64,000 nt of DNA from Lithodes maja (lineage: Eukaryota; Arthropoda; Malacostraca; Decapoda; Lithodidae): positions 151,033 to 215,032 of the forward strand of contig JBAKBP010001395.1 in the NCBI GenBank assembly GCA_037953745.1, written 5' to 3'. Positions 42,801-55,460 of this stretch are shown here, piece by piece; position 1 is the first letter of the stretch, and each line of letters begins with the position of its first letter. Under the pieces are notes generated by a model. That model had not been told where the DNA came from, did not search any database, and worked only from the letters and a program-made list of their open reading frames with translations. Position numbers and translations under genes: made by a program.

Positions 42801-45127
42801 CCTAACTGACCTATGAGATATATTAAAGTATAACCTTCACCCTCACCCATAACAAGTGTTCCACAGTGATCCAAGTCATATATGTCAGTTGTATCAACAA
42901 TTATCTTACCTAACTGACCTATGAGATATATTAAAGTATAACCTTCACCCTCACCCATAACAAGTGTTCCATAGTGATCCAAGTCATATATGTCAGTTGT
43001 ATCAACAATTATCTTACCTAACTGACCTATGAGATATATTAAAGTATAACCTTCACCCTCACCCATAACAAGTGTTCCATAGTGATCCAAGTCATATATG
43101 TCAGTTGTATAAACAATTATCTTACCTAACTGACCTATGAGATATATTAAAGTATAACCTTCACCCTCACCCATAACAAGTGTTCCATAGTGATCCAAGT
43201 CATATATGTCAGTTGTATCAACAATTATCTTACCTAACTGACCTATGAGATATATTAAAGTATAACCTTCACCCTCACCCATAACAAGTGTTCCATAGTG
43301 ATCCAAGTCATATATGTCAGTTGTATCAACAATTATCTTACCTAACTGACCTATGAGATATATTAAAGTATAACCTTCACCCTCACCCATAACAAGTGTT
43401 CCATAGTGATCCAAGTCATATATGTCAGTTGTATCAACAATTATCTTACCTAACTGACCTATGAGATATATTAAAGTATAACCTTCACCCTCACCCATAA
43501 CAAGTGTTCCATAGTGATCCAAGTCATATATGTCAGTTGTATCAACAATTATCTTACCTAACTGACCTATGAGATATATTAAAGTATAACCTTCACCCTC
43601 ACCCATAACAAGTCTTCCATAGTGATCCAAGTCATATATGTCAGTTGTATCAACAATTATCTTAGCTAACTGACCTATGATATATATTAAAGTATAACCT
43701 TCACCCTCACCCATAACAAGTGTTCCATAGTGATCCAAGTCATATATGTCAGTTGTATCAACAATTATCTTACCTAACTGACCTATGAGATATATTAAAG
43801 TATAACCTTCACCCTCACCCATAACACGTGTTCCATAGTGATCCAAGTCATATATGTCAGTTGTATCAACAATTATCTTACCTAACTGACCTATGAGATA
43901 TATTAAAGTATAACCTTCACCCTCACCCATAACAAGTGTTCCATAGTGATCCAAGTCATATAATTATGTCAGTTGTATCACCAATTATCTTACCTAACTG
44001 ACCTATGAGATATATTAAAGTATAACCTTCACCCTCACCCATAACAAGTGTTCCATAGTGATCCAAGTCATATATGTCAGTTGTATCAACAATTATCTTA
44101 CCTAACTGACCTATGAGATATATTAAAGTATAACCTTCACCCTCACCCATAACAAGTGTTCCATAGTGATCCAAGTCATATATGTCAGTTGTATCAACAA
44201 TTATCTTACCTAACTGACCTATGAGATATATTAAAGTATAACCTTCACCCTCACCCATAACAAGTGTTCCATAGTGATCCAAGTCATATATGTCAGTTGT
44301 ATCAACAATTATCTTACCTAACTGACCTATGAGATATATTAAAGTATAACCTTCACCCTCACCCATAACAAGTGTTCCATAGTGATCCAAGTCATATATG
44401 TCAGTTGTATCAACAATTATCTTACCTAACTGACCTATGAGATATATTAAAGTATAACCTTCACCCTCACCCATAACAAGTGTTCCATAGTGATCCAAGT
44501 CATATATGTCAGTTGTATCAACAATTATCTTACCTAACTGACCTATGAGATATATTAAAGTATAACCTTCACCCTCACCCATAACAAGTGTTCCATAGTG
44601 ATCCAAGTCATATAATTATGTCAGTTGTATCAACAATTATCTTACCTAACTGACCTATGAGATATATTAAAGTATAACCTTCACCCTCACCCATAACAAG
44701 TGTTCCATAGTGATCCAAGTCATATATGTCAGTTGTATCAACAATTATCTTACCTAACTGACCTATGAGATATATTAAAGTATAACCTTCACCCTCACCC
44801 ATAACAAGTGTTCCATAGTGATCCAAGTCATATATGTCAGTTGTATCAACAATTATCTTACCTAACTGACCTATGAGATATATTAAAGTATAACCTTCAC
44901 CTTCACCCATAACAAGTGTTCCATAGTGATCCAAGTCATATATGTCAGTTGTATCAACAATTATCTTACCTAACTGACCTATGAGATATATTAAAGTATA
45001 ACCTTCACCCTCACCCATAACAAGTGTTCCATAGTGATCCAAGTCATATATGTCAGTTGTATCACCAGTTATCTTACCTAACTGACCTATGAGATATATT
45101 AAAGTATAACCTTCACCCTCACCCATA
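39839..45127. repeat. 108-bp satellite array, block 2
   Basis: About 47 units plus a SINE fragment at 42551-42748. Some units carry an insertion giving CATATAATTATGTC (about 40628, 43962, 44614), which shifts the minus-strand frame. Confidence 0.97.
42551..42748 (+). mobile_element. SINE with LINE-derived tail, copy 3, in satellite
   Basis: 5'-truncated plus-strand copy: TGGGTGGGGCTTTGGTTTCC onward, ending GGCCAGGCAGCTTGGGGAAC and (AAC)n. It lies between CCATAAC and AAGTGTTCC of one satellite unit, so insertion at an AAC-containing site is clear. Confidence 0.85.
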
Positions 45128-45633
45128 CCCCGCCGATAGGGAGTCACCGTGTCGCGGTGGCGGGGCTTGAAGCTTGGCCGGTGGACTCTGTTCATAGGGG
45201 GGACTGCCCTTCTTATGTTCGAGGCTCCGCCGCCTTAGTGGACCAAGACCTCCCTCCTCGTAGGTTTCCAGAGGCCTGCAAGGTACCACTTTTCTGTCTT
45301 TTTCCCTCTCTAACTTTGTCCTTTTCTTTGCTTCCCCTTCTTCTATCGTTGACGACTGGACTACTCTATTTAATTGATGGAGGGTGGGTGTGGACGGCGT
45401 TCCCTTCCACCCGTAGAACTGGAGTACCTGACGTGCACGCACGAGGGGAACCTTTTATCGTCAAATCTCGCTCTCTGTGCTGGACCCGAAGCTGACGAGT
45501 TGACCGTCTATAAGCACAGGGGGTAGGGATGTATATCAGGGTTTGACTCCTAGGGCAAATACCAAGTCCTCTAATTATAGGCTCCGTGGTGGGTATGGAG
45601 CTTATCCCGGACGAATCATAATACCTTCGTCAT

Positions 45634-48463
45634 ATGGAGACTTCCTCTGAACCCTTGATCACCGGCACTGGCATGGATATGGATATTGAGACTGATTCAC
45701 CTTCCTTGACCGTCATCCTCTCGGATGGTGGTGGCACTATGCCGGATTCTTTACCGGCCCCTGCACCGTCCTTGGACTCACCCCTCTCTATGGACCCCCC
45801 TATCTCCCTGACCTTGGCAAGCCTTCTACTGATAATGTGACGAATTCTCCATCGTCGGATAGAGAGATCGATCAGTTGGTCCCCCCGGCATCAATTCCAA
45901 TGCAAAGTGCTGCCGCTGTGACCAAGATTAGCGATGACAACCCCACGGTCTCAGCCTTAACTTCTAAATTACCCGATCATGATCCTAGCCTTAGACTCCC
46001 TATTCATTCAGTCGAGGACCTTAATGATGAAGCTCGGATGCCCTCCGCTGACACCCTTACGGATACTTCGTGTATCCCTGATCAGTCTACGACTACATCT
46101 GTTACCATCTTACCTCAGGATGCTGGATCTGCTACCTCCAACAAACCTGCTTATGTACCTCCAAGATCTCAAAGGCCTACTGTCACATTAACTAACCCTC
46201 GGCCGTTGCATACCTTGAGTACCGGTACTGAAGGGAATTCAACTGCCCATACTGTGCATCCTGCCCCAACGACCACTGATTCAACTCTGACCTCACAATC
46301 TACCGACACATCCACTCCTCATTCCTCTCATAAAGGATCTACATCTACTGTGCAAACCCTCAAGCCGCATGTTCCTCAGCGCACACGGAACAAAGGTCGT
46401 CGTACCACATATACCCCAGTCCCAAAACCAACCCTAGACGCCATGTTTCGTCCCCCTGATTGGCCTCGATTCTTTGAGGTCACTGGTGACCCCATGGACG
46501 ATCTTGATCTTTATGATTCTCTTGCTTCGACCTTCGTTGATTTCACCGTACACACTGTCGGGAAAGGAAAACGCATGATTGAGGCTGCCACACAAGAACA
46601 ATCAGAAGCCTTACAAGACCATTTTCTCACCCACGTTGGCAGGTATACAGGCAAGGAAGACGAATACCTTAATCAGCGCATAGGTACAGTGGCCCTCCCC
46701 TCGGACTTCGAAATTGCTGATCAAGGCTTTCAAGACTCGGCCCCACGCATCTTGAAATTATTGAAAAATACGGACCCCTCCATCGTCAAAGTCGACACTT
46801 ATATTGTGCCCCAACGCTATAATCGACCCAGTTTGCGTATTGTCAAGGTATTCTTTAAGAGGCATGTCCTCCCCATGCATGTCAAACTAGCTGGACGACA
46901 ACTGCCAGTACGTCGCTACATTTATAGACCTAGACAATGTACAGAATGCTGGCGTTTTGGTCACACTACTGCACGGTGCAGAGCACGCTGTCCTCGTTGC
47001 CAATATTGTGGCTCTGAGCTCCATGATCTGGAACACTGCCAGTCAAAGGAGGCCAGATGCGCAAATTGTGACGGATGCCATGAAGCTAACAATAGGGTTG
47101 CCCACATTACAAATTCCAACGGGAGATACTACACCTACAGGCCTCGACGGGTCTCCCACTCAGGGCGGCCGAAACGCAACTCAGGGACGAAAGCAAAGCT
47201 CCTCCCTACCGGAGATATGGACCTCCCGCAACAGCTGCTGCTCTCCGTCCGAAGGGACCATCTACATCGCAAAACAGTCCTCGACGTTCTCCCTCCAGTG
47301 AAACATTTCGCCTCGCTAATCTCTCTTCTCCTGGGTTGTCCACTTCCAATAGATTTGAGGGCTTTACCAGCATCTCGGAAGATATGGAATTTTGGTCAAT
47401 GCCTACGGAGGAGGAGGTCGTGCGACGTACCCCTGACCACGTAAATGCTCCTTCGCCACAACCTCAACTACTAAGGACACAGGCTTCTAAAAAACGCAGG
47501 ATTGCCATACCAGTTAGGCCCCTTTCTCGTGATTCGGTCAACGACTCACCCACCCAACTGTGGACCATGCCTAATCACGATCCAGACTGTGGATGTCACG
47601 ACTGCGGCAAATACTTTCTCCTCCGGCACAAAACCTCCAATCCTAGAGCCTTCGAAGACCATTTAAGGAACTTTGTATCCTCTCGTAGTCCAATCAACAA
47701 TAAGCAACATCACAAACCCCCTTGCTATTGTGTCTCTCATATCCAACACCCTGACCTTCCACCCACAGACGTAATGACGCAATTCCTGAAGGACAATAAT
47801 CTCATTGACTCCGATCTGACCGAAATGGTACTCACACGGTCTGCATTTGATGTCCATCAATCGACGACACCCGTTACCCCAACTCCTCACGAAAAGTGTG
47901 GTACTCGTAAACGTCTACTCACAAAGGACGCTCCCTGTGCTTCAGACCCTGATGAACACCCCCCAATTCCAAATACTCCGCTTCCTCTTGCCACTCATAC
48001 GGAAAGCACGACTGAAGAACTTATGCAACTGGATACCCCTGTGCCACCCTCCTCTGATAACCCCCATTTGATCTGCAGCAAGGGTATTCCCCCTGGTGCC
48101 TGCGGCTGCTCTGGATGTTTTCGGGAGTACATCACCCCACATCTCTCTGAGCCAGATTCTCAAATACTTGCACGAGCAAACGCCTTCGTCATTGCACGTA
48201 CTCTCCCCCCTAACACAGATACTGCCACTACTTCGCCGCAGGACTTTATACATACATTACAGCTAAAGCTCCTTCACTCTCCAACACTTGTTCCCAAACT
48301 CGTAAAACAATTCTCTGCAATAAATGACGATGAATTACCCAATTCATCTGCCCCTACGTCTCAAATCCCGCAATCAACTATCCCTCCCCGTTCTTCGCCT
48401 GACTCCTTAAACGACATCACACCCAATACAGATGTGTCCCCCTCTGTACACAATGCCTCATAA
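45634..48463 (+). pseudogene. I-like LINE ORF1 (gag-like, zinc knuckles), two frameshifts
   Basis: It starts METSSEPLITG at 45634. A shift near the C run 45795-45800 moves it to the frame of 45837, and a one-base loss near 47090-47100 moves it again, to end at 48463. The N-terminal third is Ser/Thr/Pro-rich. A basic domain (about 46440-46930) precedes knuckles CTECWRFGHTTARC and CQYCGSELHDLEHC, both CX2CX4HX4C, and a third, CANCDGCHEANNRV, broken by the second shift. A long C-terminal extension (47336-48463) has two CGCxxC motifs (CGCHDC, CGCSGC). The total of over 900 codons is long for an I-type ORF1. The product would bind element RNA. Confidence 0.8.
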
Positions 48464-51400
48464 TATTGTCCAGTGGAACATTAACGGATACCAAGCTCGC
48501 CTTCATATGGGAGAATTACAAAGACTCATTCGCTTATACTCTCCCATCTGCATATGCCTACAGCATGTAGGCAATATTGTGATCCCCCCCAGACATTACT
48601 CTGTCGCTGTTAGTTCTCCGATTACCCCCACACACTATCGTACAGCAATTCTTGTTCATTACCAATATCCTTTTCTTCCCGTCACCCTCAATCCCAATCC
48701 ATTTCAAACTTCTGCAGTTACCATCTCCCTCCCACAGCTTCCATCCCTCACTATTTGTTCGTCCTACAATCAACCCTCTTGTAAAGATGACACGGCTGAT
48801 CTTCTCCATGTCACACAACAACTAACTCCTCCTTACCTCATTCTTGGTGACTTCAATGCACATTCCCCACTATGGGGAAGCCCTTTTACAGACACCCCGG
48901 GTAAACATATCGAAAACCTTCTGATTGACTCACAACTCTGCTGTTTGAACCTAGATTCCCCTACATTTTGGTCTGCAGCACACAACTCGTTCTCTGCGAT
49001 AGACCTTTCACTTGCTTCGACTGACGCCGCCCCTTTATTTGAGTGGTCGGTTCTGCAGGAAAGATTCTCCAGCGACCACTGCCCGATTCTTTTAAACTAC
49101 TAATCTCCTGAACCCTTTACACAACTACCTCAATATAATCTCTCCAAAGCTAATTGGCTGACATACACAGAATCCACAGCTGATATTGAAGATTTCTCGG
49201 ATATGATCACTCCCAAAGTTATCTTTGAATATTTCATGTCTTTCTTAACCTCTACTGCACAGCATCACATACCAATCACCTCCTCCTTGCAACATCCTCG
49301 ACGAGTCCCTTGGTGGTCACCCAAACTGGCTAGCATGATCAAATTCAAACACAGGGTAGAGCGCCTTCTCACCAGGGTGGGTGATAAGCAACGGAGAATT
49401 AAAACCTCCCTCTCCAATCTTGCTACTCATCCTCAATGCTTCCGTTTCATCACCATCACCATTGAAAAACTTGCCCTCAAAACTTTCTATAATAAAGTCT
49501 GCGCTATTGTCAAACGCAATATCATCCGAAGTAAAGTGCTCTCGTGGCGCTCATACATCTCGTCCTTCACTAGTCGCACCCCTATCTCTACTCTGTGGAG
49601 AAAATTTTGTAGTGTTGACGGGCGAACTGTCCGTCCCCAACTCTCTCCATTACGGGACACTGATTCGGACTCTTTAACCCATGATCCCCACGTCATCACT
49701 GCTATGCATGCAAACCATTTCAGTGAAGTTAGCTCTAACCTATCTTTACCTCAACAATTCCTCCGCTTGAAACAAGAGAAGGAGTCCCACCCGATCACGT
49801 TTTCCGGAGGTCGCACTCATGACTATAACGCTCCTTTCTCATTACCTGAACTTCAACATGCCATTGACCACTGCTCGGATTCCACCCCGGGTCCTGATGC
49901 CATTCCCTATGCATTCTTTCGTCATCTTCATCCACGTGCACTAAATTATCTTTTGCAACTTTATAATCAATTATGGGATAGACATTATTTCCCACCAAAT
50001 TGGCGACATGCGTATACCATACCCGTCCCAAAACCAGGCAAAGATCATAGTTTTCCGACAAACTATAGGCCCATAGTGCTCACCTCATGTTTATGTAAAC
50101 TTATGGAAAAAATGATCAATCCACGCCTTCTTCATTATGCAGAGGCGCATGACTTATTATCCCCGTATCAACATGGTTCACGTCCCGGCCACTCTACATT
50201 ACACTCTCTCATCCACCTGGAGCACCAAATACGTGAAGGATTTTCGAAGAAACAACCCACAGTGGCAGTTTTCTTCGACATTGCGAAGGCTTATGATACC
50301 ACTTGGCGTTATCGCATTCTAAAAATCCTCCATAGCTCTGGTATGCGGGGCTCCCTTCCCCAATTCCTCCAGAACTTTCTATCTAACCGCACATTTCAGG
50401 TTAAAAACAACGGTATATTATCTGCAATAAAACCTCAAACTAATGGAATACCCCAAGGCTGTTCCCTAAGTAGTGTACTCTATGATATTGCAATAAATAG
50501 TGTTACAAAATGCCTCCCTCCAGATATCTCTCATAGCCTCTATGTGGATGACTTAGCCATTTATTATACGTCTCCTAGTTTAACACACATTCAACGTCGT
50601 CTAAACACTGCTCTTCATTCCATACAAGCTTGGGCGTCCTCAACTGGTTTCCGCTTCTCGACTGAAAAAACCAATGCTGTCGTTTTCTATCGTGACCTTA
50701 GACACTTGCGTAAGCAGTCCATCACCCTCTCTATGGGTTCTTCCAAGATTAAATTCCTTGCCTCCGCTAAATTCCTTGGCCTTATCTTTGATACCCACAT
50801 AAATTGGAAATCCCATGTTGCCACTCTGAAGGCTCGGTGCCTTCAGCGCATGAATGTCCTCAAGTCTGTGGCACGTGTTCATTGGGGTGCTGACCGTTCT
50901 ACGTTACTGCTCTTTTATAGATCCACCATTCTATCTGCCCTAGATTATGGTTGCCCGGTATATGGCACTGCCTCGGCATCCACATTGCAGACACTTAACT
51001 CCGTTCATCACCTTGGCATACGTATTAGCTCAGGAGCTTTCCGGTCCTCTCGTGTGTACAGTGTGCTCAGTGAGGCTGGGGTCCTGCCATTAACGTATCA
51101 TCGTCAGCTGGTTCAGCTGCGAACTGCCATCCGTCTCCAACAGGATCCCACATTGAAGGACCTTTTCCGTTCCCAAGATTTTTGTGTTACTCCTACTACT
51201 ACCTTGCCTTTTACCCTCCTATCCCGCCAATTACTCGCATCTTACAATATTCCAACACCTCATTCGCCCCTCCCCTGTATTTCAATTACCCCCTGGATCC
51301 TTAAACACCCTGAAGTTTGTTTCCATTTGACTGACCAAGTAGAGGCTGTGACTCCAGTCCAACGCCGTACCTTAGCATTACAACATCTTGATAGTCATGT

Positions 51401-52232
51401 TCCAGCTGCCTTCATCTACACTGATGGTTCGAAGGTTCCGGATGCCGTAGGTAGTGCAGCGGTTTCTGAGCATGGTATCCATCAAAGCTCCCTACATCCT
51501 TGTTCCACCGTTTTCACTGCAGAGTTGTGGGCTATTCATGGTGCCCTGACCCTCATCTCTGCACTTCCAAACAATCCTCCTCACATAGTTATCTGCAGTG
51601 ACTCAAAAAGTGTGTTGCAAGCATTGGGAGAGTACGCCCCACGTGACCCATTGATCATCGATGTTATCCTGAAAATCCACGAATTAAAATGCAGCTCTCG
51701 ATCCATCACCCTCTGTTGGATCCCCGCTCATGTAGGCATTGCGGGAAATGAACGTGCTGACGCCCTTGCTAAACAGGCCTGTCTAGGTGCTCCGGCATCC
51801 ACTGTCCTCAGATCGGATGACCTAATTCCTGTAGTTCGACGGCATATTCATGAAAAGTGGCACTCAGAATGGAGGGATCAACCTTTGGGAGGTCACCTTC
51901 GTTCCATCAAAGACGACATTCACATGTGGCCCTCTTCACTCAGCCCCTGTCGCGCTGACCAAACCCTCTTAACTCGATTACGCATAGGACACACGAGACT
52001 CACTCATGGATATCTAATGACCACTCCCCGTAGTCCTCCGCCAGAATGTCACCATTGTCACACAGTTCTTACTATCCCTCACATTTTATGTGTTTGTCCC
52101 ATGTACGGCCCTGAAAGACGTCGCTTCTTGCGACACACCTCTTTAAAAGACATCCTTTCTGACTCAGATTCATTCTCGTTCATAGCCATCCGTCATTTCT
52201 TAGCAGCTCTTAATCTCTACGGTGAAATCTGA
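48453..52232 (+). pseudogene. I-like LINE ORF2 (EN-RT-RNase H), one stop
   Basis: The ATG at 48453 overlaps the ORF1 stop by 11 bases. The 1260-codon frame has one nonsense codon, TAA at 49101. Endonuclease: IVQWNINGYQ, ICLQHVGN (His where the catalytic Glu normally stands), LILGDFNAHSPLWGS, SSDHCPIL. RT: NYRPIVLTSCLCKLMEK, QHGSRPGHSTLHSLIHLEHQ, VFFDIAKAYDTTWRY, TNGIPQGCSLSSVLYDIAI and SLYVDDLAIYY (catalytic YVDD, about 50540). RNase H: FIYTDGSKVPDAVGSAAV (about 51415), FTAELWAIHGAL, ICSDSKSVLQAL, HVGIAGNERADALAKQ. The C-terminal knuckle is CHHCHTVLTIPHILCVC. Apart from the stop and the Glu change it is well preserved. Confidence 0.88.
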
Positions 52233-52340
52233 CCAGTGACCTATATGACTTGACTTACTATCCCCCCGCCGACCACTAGCCTTATGAGGGCCTCGGCCCA
52301 GAGGGCTAGTTTAAATTAAACACGTCTTCAACAACAACAA

Positions 52341-54690
52341 CATAGTGATCCAAGTCATATATGTCAGTTGTATCACCAGTTATCTTACCTAACTGACCTA
52401 TGAGATATATTAAAGTATAACCTTCACCCTCACCCATAACAAGTGTTCCATAGTGATCCAAGTCATATATGTCAGTTGTATCACCAATTATCTTACCTAA
52501 CTGACCTATGAGATATATTAAAGTATAACCTTCACCCTCACCCATAACAAGTGTTCCATAGTGATCCAAGTCATATATGTCAGTTGTATCAACAATTATC
52601 TTACCTAACTGACCTATGAGATATATTAGAGTATAACCTTCACCCTCACCCATAACAAGTGTTCCATAGTGATCCAAGTCATATATGTCAGTTGTATCAC
52701 CAATTATCTTACCTAACTGACCTATGAGATATATTAAAGTATAACCTTCACCCTCACCCATAACAAGTGTTCCATAGTGATCCAAGTCATATATGTCAGT
52801 TGTATCAACAATTATCTTACCTAACTGACCTATGAGATATATTAAAGTATAACCTTCACCCTCACCCATAACAAGTGTTCCATAGTGATCCAAGTCATAT
52901 ATGTCAGTTGTATCAACAATTATCTTACCTAACTGACCTATGAGATATATTAAAGTATAACCTTCACCCTCACCCATAACAAGTGTTCCATAGTGATCCA
53001 AGTCATATATGTCAGTTGTATCAACAATTATCTTACCTAACTGACCTATGAGATATATTAAAGTATAACCTTCACCCTCACCCATAACAAGTGTTCCATA
53101 GTGATCCAAGTCATATATGTCAGTTGTATCAACAATTATCTTACCTAACTGACCTATGAGATATATTAAAGTATAACCTTCACCCTCACCCATAACAAGT
53201 GTTCCATAGTGATCCAAGTCATATATGTCAGTTGTATCAACAATTATCTTACCTAACTGACCTATGAGATATATTAAAGTATAACCTTCACCCTCACCCA
53301 TAACAAGTGTTCCATAGTGATCCAAGTCATATATGTCAGTTGTATCAACAATTATCTTACCTAACTGACCTATGAGATATATTAAAGTATAACCTTCACC
53401 CTCACCCATAACAAGTGTTCCATAGTGATCCAAGTCATATATGTCAGTTGTATCAACAATTATCTTACCTAACTGACCTATGAGATATATTAAAGTATAA
53501 CCTTCACCCTCACCCATAACAAGTGTTCCATAGTGATCCAAGTCATATATGTCAGTTGTATCAACAATTATCTTACCTAACTGACCTATGAGATATATTA
53601 AAGTATAACCTTCACCCTCACCCATAACAAGTGTTCCATAGTGATCCAAGTCATATATGTCAGTTGTATCACCAATTATCTTACCTAACTGACCTATGAG
53701 ATATATTAAAGTATAACCTTCACCCTCACCCATAACAAGTGTTCCATAGTGATCCAAGTCATATATGTCAGTTGTATCACCAATTATCTTACCTAACTGA
53801 CCTATGAGATATATTAAAGTATAACCTTCACCCTCACCCATAACAAGTGTTCCATAGTGATCCAAGTCATATATGTCAGTTGTATCAACAATTATCTTAC
53901 CTAACTGACCTATGAGATATATTAAAGTATAACCTTCACCCTCACCCATAACAAGTGTTCCATAGTGATCCAAGTCATATAATTATGTCAGTTGTATCAA
54001 CAATTATCTTACCTAACTGACCTATGAGATATATTAAAGTATAACCTTCACCCTCACCCATAACAAGTGTTCCATAGTGATCCAAGTCATATATGTCAAT
54101 TGTATCACCAATTATCTTACCTAACTGACCTATGAGATATATTAAAGTAAAACCTTCACCCTCACCCATAACAAGTGTTCCATAGTGATCCAAGTCATAT
54201 ATGTCAGTTGTATCAACAATTATCTTACCTAACTGACCTATGAGATATATTAAAGTATAACCTTCACCCTCACCCATAACAAGTGTTCCATAGTGATCCA
54301 AGTCATATATGTCAGTTGTATCAACAATTATCTTACCTAACTGACCTATGAGATATATTAAAGTATAACCTTCACCCTCACCCATAACAAGTGTTCCATA
54401 GTGATCCAAGTCATATATGTCAGTTGTATCAACAATTATCTTACCTAACTGACCTATGAGATATATTAAAGTATAACCTTCACCCTCACCCATAACAAGT
54501 GTTCCATAGTGATCCAAGTCATATATGTCAGTTGTATCAACAATTATCTTACCTAACTGACCTATGAGATATATTAAAGTATAACCTTCACCCTCACCCA
54601 TAACAAGTGTTCCATAGTGATCCAAGTCATATATGTCAGTTGTATCAACAATTATCTTACCTAACTGACCTATGAGATATATTAAAGTAT
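52341..54690. repeat. 108-bp satellite array, block 3
   Basis: About 21.8 units. It starts in mid-unit (CATAGTGATCC) after the LINE and ends AGATATATTAAAGTATA. One frame-shifting ATAATTATG variant lies at about 53982. Beyond it, 54691-54750 holds three TAAATAGTATATACC-type repeats and a short satellite piece in inverse orientation (CAGTTAGGTAAGA). Confidence 0.97.
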
Positions 54691-54754
54691 ATATCTAAAT
54701 AGTATATACCTAAATAGTATATACCTAAAGTCAGTTAGGTAAGACTATGGAGGA

Positions 54755-55460
54755 GTGTGTGGTAACCACCGAGGAATATGTCTTCTAAGCGTAGTAGGGA
54801 AGGTATACAGTAGGGTAGTGATTGAGAGAGTGAGAGTGAGAACGGAGAAATGGATAGGCGACGAGCAGGGAGGCTTTAGGAAGGGAAGAGGATGTGTAGA
54901 TCAGATTTTTACCCTGAATTGTGTTGTGGAGAAGTATCTGGAGAAGAAACAAAAGGTGTATGTTGCCTTTATGGACTTGGAGAAGGCCTATGACAGAGTG
55001 GATAGAGAAGGTTTGTGGAAAGTACTTGGAATATACGGAGTAGAGGGCAAGTTGCTGAAAGCAGTGAAGAGCATGTATGAGGGTGCAAAGGCGGCAGTAC
55101 GTGTGGAGAGTGAGCAGAGCGAGTTCTTTGACCTGAATGTTGGTTTGAAACAGGGGTGTGTGATGTCCCCGTGGTTGTTTACTGTATATATGGATGGAGT
55201 TATGAAAGAAATACTATCAAGAGCAGTGGATGTTGGTGTATCGCTGAAAAGGGAGGGAATTGAGTGGAAGCTACCTATACTGCTGTTTGCGGATGATACA
55301 GTTCTGATGAGTGATAATGAATGGGAGTTGCAGGGTCTGGTAAATGAGTTTGGAACAGTGTGCGAAAAACGGAATTTGAAGGTAAATACGGGGAAGAGCA
55401 AGGTTATGGTCTTCGAAAGGGGTGAAGTCACAGAGTGTGAGGTGAAGCTGAACGGTCAGG
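54755..55460 (+). pseudogene. RTE-like LINE RT, copy 1, first piece
   Basis: The frame begins in the RT (CGNHRGICLLSVVGKVYSRV) and has GGFRKGRGCVDQI, VAFMDLEKAYDRVDREGL, GLKQGCVMSPWLFTVYMDG and ILLFADDTVLMSD (catalytic FADD), followed by LKVNTGKSKVMVFERGE. It is interrupted at 55461 by the poly(T) (tail) of the inserted LINE, so it covers palm and fingers only. This copy keeps the frame where the copy at 63.3 kb has lost one base. Confidence 0.85.

Larger units (their letters stand above)
45128..52340 (+). mobile_element. I-like (I/Nimb type) LINE, full length, in satellite
   Basis: A 506-bp 5' UTR (45128-45633), ORF1, ORF2 with endonuclease, RT and RNase H, a short 3' UTR and a (CAA)n tail (52329-52342), flanked by 108-bp satellite on both sides. 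About ten bases of the satellite unit (ACAAGTGTTC) are missing at the insertion site. RNase H in ORF2 and three zinc knuckles in ORF1 fit the I group. Confidence 0.85.

Noticed and set aside
42554..42816. Short frames over the SINE in the satellite
   Set aside because: A 5'-truncated SINE copy with an AAC tail; the frames are incidental.
34638..54690. Long minus-strand frames (up to 616 codons) over the 108-bp satellite as genes
   Set aside because: They follow from a unit length divisible by three without stops. Several units carry stops or shifts, there is no start context or splice structure, and LINEs split the array.
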